NCBI GenBank assembly: GCA_947169105.1
Contig: CAMVOL010000010.1
Location: 1 to 64,000 of the forward strand
Direction of reading: 5' to 3'
From: an uncultured Bacteroidales bacterium
GTDB lineage: Bacteria > Bacteroidota > Bacteroidia > Bacteroidales > WCHB1-69
Length of the DNA stretch: 64,000 nucleotides
Shown here: positions 1 through 8,928 of the stretch, one piece after another
How positions within the stretch are numbered: the first letter of the stretch is position 1
How the letters are laid out: the number at the start of each line of letters is the position of its first letter
Program-made: the position numbers and the translations under genes
The notes under the pieces: generated by a model
Seen by the model: only the letters and a program-made list of their open reading frames with translations
What the model was told of the DNA's origin: nothing
Databases searched by the model: none

Positions 1-54
1 CTTCTCTGCCTTCTTCTCTGCCTTCTTCTCTGCCTTCTTCTCTGCCTTCTTCAC
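1..54. repeat. 12-bp tandem repeat (CTTCTCTGCCTT)n encoding (EEGR)n at the C-terminus of the Rpn-like protein
   Basis: Four near-perfect copies of cttctctgcctt at the extreme left edge; may continue outside the window. Confidence 0.9.
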
Positions 55-808
55 GCCCTTTCTCAAAAAACGCCTTAGCAGCCGTCTCCCGGGCGTACTC
101 CACTGCACGCTTCACGTCCTCATATTCCAAAACACTTTTCTGATAATTGTCTTTTTCCATAGCTGTCAATTTTGAGATTCTACATTCGTCCAGCAACTCT
201 TGAAAGAAAGCAGGCTGCTTTTCGTAATCGCTCTCATCCATATCGGGCATATTCTTCAGCACGTTCAGCCAGTTCAGCATCTCTTCCGTCAGGTCGGATT
301 GTCGGGCGGCAAAATTACACAATTTTATGAAAAATATTCCCACCTTCTGCGTCAATATTTCATTGTTCTGGTCTTTCAAAAAAACGGCGTGGAAAAACTG
401 GTCTCTTTTTCGGTATTCCTGTAAGTCGAAATCAAGGATGTTGACCGAGTAACTCGGAAGAATTTGGTAGTTCAGCTGACCACGTTCCAGGCTAGCACTG
501 ATGGCACGACTGAGGTAGAAGATGCTCCGTTCGGCATAGTCCGGCTGCGGCGCTTTCTGCATCTCGATGATGAACTGCCTATCCTCCTTATCTTTGCAGA
601 GGAGGTCGAAAACCGCCTTCTTCTCCGCTTCAACCATACCATAGTATTCTGTGGGCAAATATGTTACATCCACAATCTCGCCCGTATATTTTGATACGAA
701 GCAGTTGAGGAAGCGGATGAGGAACCGTTTGTTCTGCTCGGTTCCGAAAATCTTCTTGAAGGAAAAATCCGTCGTGGGGATTTGGAAAATATTTTTTCTC
801 TGTTCCAT
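1..808 (-). CDS. Rpn family recombination-promoting nuclease / PD-(D/E)XK putative transposase, truncated by the window edge
   Basis: Open reverse frame from ATG at 808 to position 1: MEQRKNIFQIPTTDFSFKKIFGTEQNKRFLIRFLN...AEKKAVFDLLCKDKEDRQFIIEMQKAPQPDYAERSIFYLSRAIS...EKGREEGREEGREEGREEGRE. Not in the ORF track because it lacks a stop in the window. Confidence 0.85.
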   Translation of the reverse strand, partial: MEQRKNIFQIPTTDFSFKKIFGTEQNKRFLIRFLNCFVSKYTGEIVDVTYLPTEYYGMVEAEKKAVFDLLCKDKEDRQFIIEMQKAPQPDYAERSIFYLSRAISASLERGQLNYQILPSYSVNILDFDLQEYRKRDQFFHAVFLKDQNNEILTQKVGIFFIKLCNFAARQSDLTEEMLNWLNVLKNMPDMDESDYEKQPAFFQELLDECRISKLTAMEKDNYQKSVLEYEDVKRAVEYARETAAKAFFEKGREEGREEGREEGREEGRE

Positions 809-1071
809 ATTTGTAGAATAATTTGATGTATTAATTTTCTACAAAGATACGACATCCACCACCCCTTTGTCAAGAGGTCAAATTTCTGACAAACAAGTAG
901 TTGAAAAGTTGCAGTTTTACATCTAAAAGTGGTAGAATTCCGGCGATAAAAAGCAAAAGCACTGCCCCGACAAGGCAGTTGATAAATTGTTGAAAAAAAA
1001 TTAGTGACCGCGAATTACAACAATTGCGCGAAATTCCTGTAACCATTTGATCCAGAAAAAAAATAAAGACG

Positions 1072-1539
1072 TTATTTAGGGCTATTTTTCTTATTCCTAT
1101 TTGCAAAGTCTCTTTTTATGATATTGTTGATGACCCGTTGCAATTCTTCATCATACAGCACACATCGTCCATTTTTTTCCATAGCACTTCTCCCATCAGA
1201 AAAAATCATATCATATTCTTGGCTATGGGGCTTTAAAACCACAATTTTTTGTGTAACTTCTGGAAATTTACAACTATCCGAGGCATTTGCATAAACAAGA
1301 GAATCTATGTGTGAGGAGATAAAATTATATGTTGATGAATCTGAGACATACACCCATATAGATCTCCTATGATTAAACATATAACCCTGAACTGCACATG
1401 GTGTCAATACGATTTCTTGAGGGTCATAATAATAAATATAGATATGCTGTGCTTTTAAAGCATTCAGTGTCATCAGTTCCATTATGACAATACATAACAA
1501 CTTTGCAATATTATGTTTTTTCAACATTTTGATTGACAT
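1072..1539 (-). CDS. Hypothetical secreted protein (signal-peptide-like N-terminus)
   Basis: 155-aa ORF with hydrophobic leader ...IAKLLCIVIMELMTLNALKAQ. Confidence 0.5.
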   Translation of the reverse strand: MSIKMLKKHNIAKLLCIVIMELMTLNALKAQHIYIYYYDPQEIVLTPCAVQGYMFNHRRSIWVYVSDSSTYNFISSHIDSLVYANASDSCKFPEVTQKIVVLKPHSQEYDMIFSDGRSAMEKNGRCVLYDEELQRVINNIIKRDFANRNKKNSPK

Positions 1540-1687
1540 TTTTTTATTCAGTGCGAGTAATTACCATTTCCCATTTTGTCCGATTAGTCCCGAAATTTTC
1601 AAAGCGATTTCACCTTAAGTCAACATTTTTTTCTTTTGGGAATACCCATGAATGAACATAGGTGAGGAGTTTGTCACTGCACTTGCG

Positions 1688-2174
1688 TCATTTCCTCTCG
1701 ATCATCTTGACATCTTTCCGCCCTTTTAGCTCACGTACTTTGCATGGGTATCCAACAAAATTTTTACGGGCAAAACGTAGTACGGTTTCAATGATTTTCT
1801 CCATTTCAACAGTATCTGTAGATGGAATTTTATCGCCATAGCACATCCATTTACCTGAAAAGTATCGGGTGAATGGGAATCTCGTTCCTGATGTGTCTAT
1901 AATTTCTGCCCATATTGAACTGGCTTGACGAACACGCGCATGACACCATCCGGCGGTATCCGCTTGTTTTTGGTTATATTCAATGTCAAGGTCTATTGTT
2001 AAAGTAATTTCTACAGGATTTGATATTTCCATCCAAATGGTATCAGGTGATCTTTCCTTTACAAGGCAAAAAGTCCAGAAATCTCTCCCGTCACAAGTAG
2101 TATCTAAATCTTACCCTATTAGAACAAATGGCGTCGCAATAATGACGAATAAAACTAATACTATTTTTTTTCAT
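1688..2174 (-). pseudogene. Probable decayed secreted/membrane hypothetical protein (frameshift in A8 plus in-frame TAA)
   Basis: ORF 1688..2032 continues upstream in frame as ..DLDTTCDGRDFWTFCLVKERSPDTIW|MEIS.. to a TAA at 2111-2113, beyond which the same frame reads IVLVLFVIIATPFVLIG. The ATG at 2174 (MKK) is one base out of frame across an A8 run. Confidence 0.45.
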
Positions 2175-2195
2175 GGCTGTTTCTCCGACTGTCCG

Positions 2196-2873
2196 CTAGG
2201 TTGTCCGTTCCCAATGTATCGGTTCCTGGCCGTTTTGCACCAGAATCTGGTTTGTCTGGGAGAAGTGGCGGCAGCCGAAGAAGCCGCGGTAGGCCGACAG
2301 TGGCGACGGGTGCGGGGCGGTGAGAATATAATGTTTGGAAGCGTCAATAAGCTGGACCTTCGCCTGCGCGTACGAACCCCACAGCAGAAAGACGATGCCG
2401 CTCCGCTTTTCCGAAAGGCGCGAAATCGCGGCGTCGGTGAAGGTTTCCCAGCCGTGCCGCTGGTGCGAACCCGCCTGATGCGCCCGCACCGTCAGCGTGG
2501 CGTTCAACAGCAGCACCCCCTGACGCGCCCAACCCTCCAAGTTGCCCGTCGGCGGCACCGGAACCCCGAGGTCCGACTGCAACTCCTGGAAGATGTTCAT
2601 CAGCGAAGGCGGAAACTTCGTACCCGGCATCACCGAAAAACACAATCCGTGTGCCTGCCCCGGCTCGTGGTAAGGATCCTGCCCGAGGATCACCACCTTC
2701 ACCTTGTCAAACGGGGTCAGATCGAACGCATTGAAAATCAACGGTCCCGGAGGATAAACCGGAAACTGCCGCTTCTCCGCAATCAGAAACCGCTTCAGCT
2801 CCTCAAAATAGGGCGCCGCAAACTGATCCGCCAGCTCCCGTTTCCAAGACTCCTCAATCACCGGATTAATCAT
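2196..2873 (-). CDS. ung: Uracil-DNA glycosylase (family 1)
   Basis: GQDPYHEPGQAHGLCFSV and HPSPLSAYRGFFGCRHFSQTN motifs. Confidence 0.97.
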   Translation of the reverse strand: MINPVIEESWKRELADQFAAPYFEELKRFLIAEKRQFPVYPPGPLIFNAFDLTPFDKVKVVILGQDPYHEPGQAHGLCFSVMPGTKFPPSLMNIFQELQSDLGVPVPPTGNLEGWARQGVLLLNATLTVRAHQAGSHQRHGWETFTDAAISRLSEKRSGIVFLLWGSYAQAKVQLIDASKHYILTAPHPSPLSAYRGFFGCRHFSQTNQILVQNGQEPIHWERTT

Positions 2874-2874
2874 A

Positions 2875-2934
2875 GTTACAAGTTCATCAAGTTTATCAAG
2901 TTACAAGTTCATCAAGTTTATCAAGTTACAAGTT
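2875..2934. repeat. Short tandem repeat AAGTTYATC/AAGTTACAAG, copy 1 of a dispersed intergenic family
   Basis: gttacaagttcatcaagtttatcaagttacaagttcatcaagtttatcaagttacaagttt. Confidence 0.85.
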
Positions 2935-3082
2935 TAGAGTTAAGATGTGAAGTGATAAATGTTTGTTTATCCCTTTTTAGTTTCTTCGTTTCTTAACTTC
3001 TTAGTTTATTTACTCCTTTCATCTTTTCATCCCTTCATCTTATAATCGTATCCTCACTTCTCACTTTTTCAATTTTCCGTTT

Positions 3083-4402
3083 TCAGTTTTCAATTTTCCG
3101 TTCGTGTTTATACCGGAAGCAGACGGCGAACAGGATGGCGACGACGAGGGCGAAGCCAGCGAAGATCAGCCACGCGCTGCGCCAGTCACCGACAAGGTAA
3201 CCGTTTTCCCAATGGCAGAAATTATGAATCACCTTACCGGCAGCGAGAGTACCGATAGTAGCACCTAACCCATTTGTCATCAGCATAAAAAGTCCTTGCG
3301 CCGAAGCTTTTATGTTCGGGTCACATTCCTGATCCACAAACATCGCCCCCGACACATTGAAAAAGTCAAAGGCCACCCCGTAAACGATACAGGAGAGGAC
3401 GAATAGCAGCACACCCGGCATGGCAGGACTTCCGATGCCAAAGAAGCCGAATCGGAGCACCCACGCGAACATGGCAATCAGCATCACCACCTTGATGCCA
3501 TAGCGGCGCAGGAAGAAGGGGATCAGCAAAATACACAGTGCTTCAGCAATTTGCGAAAGCGACACCAGCATAGTGGCGTTGTTGGCTGCGAACGTATCGG
3601 CCAGCATCGGATCGCTCTTGAAGTGGGTGAGGAACGGCGTGGCAAATCCGTTGGTCACCTGCAGCGACATACCCAGCAGCATCGAAAAGATGAAAAACAG
3701 AGCCATCTTTTTGGTCTTGAACAATTTGAAAGCGTTCAGACCCAAAGTTTCCACCAGCGATTCGGATTCTTTCTTCACGATTTTGCATTGCGGCAAAGTC
3801 AGGCAATAGAGGAAAAGCACCAAGCTCACAATGCCAGATACAAGGAACTGGTAATAAGTATATTGGAATTTCCCGGGATTGGCCTCCAGCGTGAATCCGA
3901 AACTGCCGTCGTTCAGGAAGGCACAGTTGACGAACCACATGGTGGCAATGAAACCGACAGTGCCGAAAACACGAATGGGCGGGAAGTCCTTGACCGTATC
4001 CATCCCATTGTCTTTCAGGATGGTAAATGCCGTCGTATTGGACAGTGCCAGCGTCGGCATATAGAAAGCCACACTCAGTGTGTATAGCGCCATAAAGGCG
4101 GCTTGGTCCGGCACAACGCCCGCCACATCAGCCTGCCAGCCCATATAGAACAGCCCCACCATCGTGGCACCGGCAATCAGATGACAGATGCCGAGCAACC
4201 GCTGGGGCTGCACCCATTTGTCACCCACAATACCCAAAAGGGTGGGCATAAAAATCGAAACAAATCCTTGGATAGCGTAGAACCACGGGATGGCATGTCC
4301 CATTTCCGCACTTCCCAAATAGTTGCCCATACAGGTCAGATAAGCCCCCCAAGCAGCAAACTCGAGGAAGTTCATAATAATCAGTCTGATTTTCAGTTGC
4401 AT
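3083..4402 (-). CDS. MFS nucleoside permease (NupG/XapB-like)
   Basis: MKIRLIIMNFLEFAAWGAYLTCMGNYL N-terminus, about 12 TM segments, typical NHS-family signature. Confidence 0.85.
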   Translation of the reverse strand: MQLKIRLIIMNFLEFAAWGAYLTCMGNYLGSAEMGHAIPWFYAIQGFVSIFMPTLLGIVGDKWVQPQRLLGICHLIAGATMVGLFYMGWQADVAGVVPDQAAFMALYTLSVAFYMPTLALSNTTAFTILKDNGMDTVKDFPPIRVFGTVGFIATMWFVNCAFLNDGSFGFTLEANPGKFQYTYYQFLVSGIVSLVLFLYCLTLPQCKIVKKESESLVETLGLNAFKLFKTKKMALFFIFSMLLGMSLQVTNGFATPFLTHFKSDPMLADTFAANNATMLVSLSQIAEALCILLIPFFLRRYGIKVVMLIAMFAWVLRFGFFGIGSPAMPGVLLFVLSCIVYGVAFDFFNVSGAMFVDQECDPNIKASAQGLFMLMTNGLGATIGTLAAGKVIHNFCHWENGYLVGDWRSAWLIFAGFALVVAILFAVCFRYKHERKIEN

Positions 4403-4410
4403 AACAACGG

Positions 4411-4454
4411 GTTTATAAAGTTTGTCAAGTTACAAGTTTATCAAGTTACAAGTT
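4411..4454. repeat. Intergenic AAGTTYATC-type repeat, copy 2
   Basis: gggtttataaagtttgtcaagttacaagtttatcaagttacaagtt. Confidence 0.8.
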
Positions 4455-4469
4455 AAAAGTAATAGGTAA

Positions 4470-5081
4470 TTATTTGATTTTGAAATCTAGCAGTTTCCGG
4501 CCTTCGAGAAACCCTTCCAGACGGTCGTTGATGGCCACCTTGCCGACCCCTTTCGGCGTGCCGGTGAAAAGGACATCGCCCGCCTCCAGCGTAAGGAACT
4601 GCGACACATGGGCGATGATTCTGTCAATGGAGAATAGCATTTCGCCGCTGTTGCCGCTTTGGACGGTCGTGCCGTTCAAATCCAGATGGAAGTTCAGATT
4701 GTTGAGGTCGGTAAACTGGTCTTTTTCAATAAATTGGCTAATGACAGCGGAGCCGTCGAAGGCTTTGGCGATTTCCCACGGGTCGCCGCGTTCGATGCAC
4801 TTTTTCTGCAAGTCTCGCGCCGTGAAGTCGATACCGAGTCCAATTTCATGGTAATAGGTGTGGGCTTCCGTCTCCCGGATGTTTTTCCCTACCTTGTCGA
4901 TACGGACGAGAATCTCCACCTCATACTCCACCTGCTGCGAAAAGTCGGGCAAGGGGAACGGACGGTTATCCGTAATCACCGAAGTATCGGGCTTCAGGAA
5001 AAAAGTCGGATTTTCCGGCACCTGATGTCCCAATTCTTTGATGTGTGGGAGGTAGTTCCGACCGATACAGATGATTTTCAT
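4470..5081 (-). CDS. Fumarylacetoacetate hydrolase family protein
   Basis: MKIICIGRNYLPHIKELG..PTFFLKPDTSVI..EVEILVRI..GLGIDFTARDLQ..LFTGTPKGVG. Confidence 0.92.
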   Translation of the reverse strand: MKIICIGRNYLPHIKELGHQVPENPTFFLKPDTSVITDNRPFPLPDFSQQVEYEVEILVRIDKVGKNIRETEAHTYYHEIGLGIDFTARDLQKKCIERGDPWEIAKAFDGSAVISQFIEKDQFTDLNNLNFHLDLNGTTVQSGNSGEMLFSIDRIIAHVSQFLTLEAGDVLFTGTPKGVGKVAINDRLEGFLEGRKLLDFKIK

Positions 5082-5092
5082 TGCGTTATGAT

Positions 5093-5893
5093 TTAAAAAC
5101 AGATGCCGACCATAAACTCCACATTACCTGCGGTGGCACGCATGGCCTTCCCCGAGAGAAGGTTCGGTTCCGCCTTCTTGCCAAAGAAATTGACAAACGT
5201 ATGATCGTAGGTGGCATAGAAATAGACCCGGAAATCGTCCTTGATGACATATTCCAGTCCCAGCCCGATAAAGCCGGCCTCACGGAACCATGCCGTCTGT
5301 TTGGTGTACATATATTTATCCGTAGTCACTTTCCTTTCGGATGTCTCGTAGGTGTCGGAGGCTTTTGCCGTAAGACGGAAGCTGTGGAGGAAGCCGAACT
5401 GCGCCGCCACCACAACCCCCTTCATGCTGGGGGTTTTCAGCTTGATACCAGTCGGCAGAGAGAGATAGATGGCATTGTACTTGCGGACGACTTCCCCAAT
5501 ACCCACATTCTCAATAACATCCACAAAACGAAGTTTGCCGCCGGAGTGGGAAAAGAAGACACCGGTGGTGAAGTAGTAGTTGTTCTTGGTGGTGAAGTTG
5601 ATGTCGAGCGGGATGCCGTACCGCATGGTATTGACGATGCCGGCGCGGGTGACGGAGTCAGTGCGCGGGTTCAGCCAGCCAGGACCGATGCCGAAGGCGA
5701 CACCGAGCGTGACACGCTTTCCAAAGTCGGCATCGTGCGGACGGTGCGGGCGCGGATGACGGGGTTCACGGGGCGGACGGTCGCGGTAAACGCCCGTCCA
5801 CTGGTCGCCGCCGCCACCATTATCCGCTATCGGTGAAGCATTCACCCCACCAGCGAACAGCAGCAGTGCCATTAATAAAATCAGTTTTCTCAT
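5093..5893 (-). CDS. Outer-membrane beta-barrel protein (PorT-like)
   Basis: Signal peptide MRKLILLMALLLFAGGVNA and amphipathic strands with terminal F; internal ATG at 5893 preferred because the upstream start overlaps a -7 element. Confidence 0.65.
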   Translation of the reverse strand: MRKLILLMALLLFAGGVNASPIADNGGGGDQWTGVYRDRPPREPRHPRPHRPHDADFGKRVTLGVAFGIGPGWLNPRTDSVTRAGIVNTMRYGIPLDINFTTKNNYYFTTGVFFSHSGGKLRFVDVIENVGIGEVVRKYNAIYLSLPTGIKLKTPSMKGVVVAAQFGFLHSFRLTAKASDTYETSERKVTTDKYMYTKQTAWFREAGFIGLGLEYVIKDDFRVYFYATYDHTFVNFFGKKAEPNLLSGKAMRATAGNVEFMVGICF

Positions 5894-5911
5894 ACGATAA
5901 GAATTGAGCCG

Positions 5912-5919
5912 CAAAAGTA
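5912..5919 (-). promoter_or_regulatory. Bacteroidota -7 element TACTTTTG upstream of the beta-barrel gene
   Basis: Forward CAAAAGTA is reverse TACTTTTG, matching TAnnTTTG. Confidence 0.6.
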
Positions 5920-5963
5920 GTAATTTTTATAGAATGATTACATTTATCTGACGCTTTTGCATA

Positions 5964-5995
5964 GATTCCGCCGACCTGAAAGTCGGCGGAATGGT
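5964..5995. repeat. Palindromic hairpin GATTCCGCCGACC-N-GGTCGGCGGAATGGTG, copy A
   Basis: gattccgccgacctgaaagtcggcggaatggtg; matching element at 16108. Confidence 0.8.
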
Positions 5996-5998
5996 GTC

Positions 5999-6886
5999 CT
6001 ACGCCTCCGCTTTCTCCTTCAGCGAGGCGAAGCCGTTGCCCAAAACCTCGGAAGCCTCCAGCACCGACAGGAACGCCGCCGGGTCCGTTTCATGCACGTA
6101 GTGGATCAGCTGCGGGAGTTGCTTGCGGGAAACCGTCGTGTAGATGATTTTCTTGTCGGAATGGTTGTACATGCCTTCACCCTTGATGAAGGTGCCGCCA
6201 CGCTGCAGCTTCTGAAGGATGCAGTCCTTGATCTCCTCCGGCTTTTCGGAGATGATCATCACGGCCTTGCCCGACTGACCGCCGGCCACCACTTTGTCGA
6301 TGATGATGCCTTCGATGTAAATCACCAGCCACGAATAAAGCGGAATGGTCCAGTCTTTGAAAGCCACCAACGAAAGGAGGACGACGGTGGAGTCCACGAT
6401 GATGACCAGCTTGCCGACAGAGACGTGCTTCACGTACTTGGCGATAATCATGGCGATGATGTCGGTGCCGCCGGAAGTGGCTCGGGTCTTGAAGATGATG
6501 CCGAGTCCCAAGCCGATGAGGACCGAGCCGAACAGCACCAGAATCACGGTGGCGGCAGGATCGGAGACCAGCGGCTCGTAACCGTAAAAGTACTCAAGGA
6601 CGGAGATGAAGGCGGGCAGTGCCAGCACGCTCGCCACCGTCTTGGCCCCGAACTTCGGACCGAGCCACAATGTGCCTATGAGCAACAGCGGCAGGTCCAG
6701 ACAGAGACCCGACAAACCGATCGGGAAGTTGAACAAGTGGTGCAGGATGATAGCGATACCATACACGCCACCCGGCGCTAATTTCAGCGGAGACACGAAC
6801 ACTACGTATCCCACCGCCATAATGGCCGTGCCCAGTAATATCATACAGTAGTCTTTGACCAGTTCTTTTATTTTTGCTTTTTCCAT
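5999..6886 (-). CDS. YitT family membrane protein (DUF161/DUF2179)
   Basis: GTAIMAVGYVVFVSPLKLAPGGVYGIAIILHHL...ATSGGTDIIAMIIAKY...SGKAVMIISEKPEEI. Confidence 0.93.
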   Translation of the reverse strand: MEKAKIKELVKDYCMILLGTAIMAVGYVVFVSPLKLAPGGVYGIAIILHHLFNFPIGLSGLCLDLPLLLIGTLWLGPKFGAKTVASVLALPAFISVLEYFYGYEPLVSDPAATVILVLFGSVLIGLGLGIIFKTRATSGGTDIIAMIIAKYVKHVSVGKLVIIVDSTVVLLSLVAFKDWTIPLYSWLVIYIEGIIIDKVVAGGQSGKAVMIISEKPEEIKDCILQKLQRGGTFIKGEGMYNHSDKKIIYTTVSRKQLPQLIHYVHETDPAAFLSVLEASEVLGNGFASLKEKAEA

Positions 6887-6924
6887 AATCTGCCGGAATT
6901 TTGTAATCTATTGCTTTTTTTCAC

Positions 6925-6957
6925 CAAAAAAAGGCATTTTTTCAAATGCCTTTTTTC
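6925..6957 (-). terminator. Intrinsic terminator downstream of the OmpA/TPR lipoprotein
   Basis: aaaaaaggcattttttcaaatgccttttttc: perfect stem with T-tracts on both strands. Confidence 0.85.
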
Positions 6958-6979
6958 TATAATTTGGAAATCTAAAAGA

Positions 6980-8797
6980 TTATTTTACGATTTCCTGGAA
7001 TTTGGACTGGTTCTTATATTTCTTGAACTCAGCGTCCTTTTTGGCCTTGGCTTTGTAGGAAGCATCAAGTTTCACTGCCTCGGCGAGGTTGGAATAGACC
7101 TGTGCCTCTTTCTTGGTGCGGGCGGCGAGGACAGCGGCCAGATAGTAGGTCTTGGCGTCCTTCTGGGCAATGCACTCCAACGTGTTCTGGGCGGCAGTGT
7201 AGTTTTTGTCCAGCATCTGGACGAGGGCCATGTTGTAGTCGCAAGTCTTGTTGTTCATGGATTTGGCAGCGCCTGCATAATCACCCGACTGGATCTGGTT
7301 CATAGCGAGGTTGTAGTCCTGACCGACGGGGTTGGTAGTAGCCTTGGCGGCTTCGGCGAACTTCTGCATGGCTTCGGCTTTCTTGCCCTGCAGGAACAGG
7401 CCAACACCCTGATTGTTGAGGATGATGCCGTTGCTCGGGGAGATGGCAGCAGCCTTGTCAAGGTTCTTCATGCCTTCGGTAAGACCGTCTTTGTCACCGT
7501 TTTCAATGTACTTGTTGATTTCGAGGATGGCAGCATTGTTGTAAGCGCGCCAGTCGCCCTCTTCCTTGTCCATAGTCACTTTATAGATAGCCTCTTTCTT
7601 GTTGAGGTCTTTCTCCATGTAGGCGGCATAAAGCTTCTCGTTCACGGAAAGTTTGTCAGGATCCGTTGTCATGTATTCGGCAATCTGCTCGTCGTTGTAC
7701 ATGTTCTTGTTGCAGACCATAGAAACTTCCACGCGGCGGAGCGGAGGAAGGATGATGTCGGCGATGGTGGGATAGATGTCGGTCATATTGCGAATCTTCT
7801 CCTCTTTCATCGCACCGTTGGGCTGTGAACGCACCACATTGAGAATCTGGTTCTTCTCGGCGATGTTGGAAGCCTGAAGGTCTCTTTCAAAACCGCTCCA
7901 GTCCTCACCCGGGGAGGTGACGTCGAACACGATTTCGGGTTTCTGCAAATCTTTGTATTTGATTTTGTTATCCTTCGCATACTGGCGGAGGTATTTGTCG
8001 AACTCGTTGTCGAACCACTTTTTGCCCTGTTCGGCGCGTTTTTGGGAAAGACCCTGATTCAAGCTCTCTTCGCCTTCGGGAGAAGCCCAGCCAGTGATGA
8101 TGATCTTGTCGATGACACGGCCCTCTTTCATAAAGGCGGCGAAGTCGGCGACAGCCTTCTTGGCGGCATCGCTCTTATTGAGCTTGAGGTTCATGTTCAG
8201 ATCTGCCTTGTTGAGGTCAAAATAGATGATAGCGGTGTTGGTGAGGAACTCAGCCTTATAACCGTGCTCGGCATAGAGGAGCTGGGTGCCGTTGCCGGCC
8301 TTTTCCGAAAGTTCCGGATTGATATCCATCAAAGCGGCGGAGTTGCAGATACCTTCACAAAGCATCACATCGGGGAAAGTATGGGAAGCTTTCTTCTTTT
8401 GGGCAGTGGAGGAAGCCACGAGGTTGGCCTCTTCATAACCATCCTTGAACTCGAAAGAACCAGTGGCGGAGAAATTACCACCCTGCTTGTAGTTGATGAC
8501 CGTGCCTTTAGCCTTGGCCTTCTGTCCCTGAAGTTCAATCGGGGCGAGGGCGATGCGCTGTCCGTTGTACTCGATGGTGGGCGTCACCGTCATCGTAGCT
8601 TTCTTCTTCATATATTTTGGAGGAATGGTGCCCTTCACCTGATAAGCCACCTGACCACCCCTGTTTTCGAGGTTCTCATTGTCAAGTTTGATGCTCACTT
8701 CCGGATAACGCGGAACCATTTTTCCGAGGCCGCAGCCCGCAACAAGCAGGCCGACAAAGCATGCCAAAAGAATAACTCTAAAATTTTTCTTCATCAT
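6980..8797 (-). CDS. Lipoprotein with OmpA-like region and TPR repeats
   Basis: Lipobox VGLLVAGCG; OmpA-like IIITGWASPEGEESLNQGLSQKRAEQ; C-terminal TPR-like ILNNQGVGLFLQGKKAEAMQKFAEA. Confidence 0.8.
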   Translation of the reverse strand: MMKKNFRVILLACFVGLLVAGCGLGKMVPRYPEVSIKLDNENLENRGGQVAYQVKGTIPPKYMKKKATMTVTPTIEYNGQRIALAPIELQGQKAKAKGTVINYKQGGNFSATGSFEFKDGYEEANLVASSTAQKKKASHTFPDVMLCEGICNSAALMDINPELSEKAGNGTQLLYAEHGYKAEFLTNTAIIYFDLNKADLNMNLKLNKSDAAKKAVADFAAFMKEGRVIDKIIITGWASPEGEESLNQGLSQKRAEQGKKWFDNEFDKYLRQYAKDNKIKYKDLQKPEIVFDVTSPGEDWSGFERDLQASNIAEKNQILNVVRSQPNGAMKEEKIRNMTDIYPTIADIILPPLRRVEVSMVCNKNMYNDEQIAEYMTTDPDKLSVNEKLYAAYMEKDLNKKEAIYKVTMDKEEGDWRAYNNAAILEINKYIENGDKDGLTEGMKNLDKAAAISPSNGIILNNQGVGLFLQGKKAEAMQKFAEAAKATTNPVGQDYNLAMNQIQSGDYAGAAKSMNNKTCDYNMALVQMLDKNYTAAQNTLECIAQKDAKTYYLAAVLAARTKKEAQVYSNLAEAVKLDASYKAKAKKDAEFKKYKNQSKFQEIVK

Positions 8798-8852
8798 ATC
8801 TTTTTGTTTTAAATTGATTTACAATTATTTATACTTTCTTTCAAAAAGCAGG

Positions 8853-8860
8853 CAAAAATA
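8853..8860 (-). promoter_or_regulatory. -7 element TATTTTTG for the OmpA/TPR lipoprotein
   Basis: Forward CAAAAATA. Confidence 0.6.
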
Positions 8861-8897
8861 CAAATATTTCTTTAAATAAAGAAAAATATTATTGTCG

Positions 8898-8905
8898 TAT
8901 TTTTG
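8898..8905 (+). promoter_or_regulatory. -7 element TATTTTTG upstream of the RluA-family gene
   Basis: gtcgtatttttgcacc about 30 nt before the start codon. Confidence 0.7.
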
Positions 8906-8928
8906 CACCCCGAATTGAAGCCATTTTA

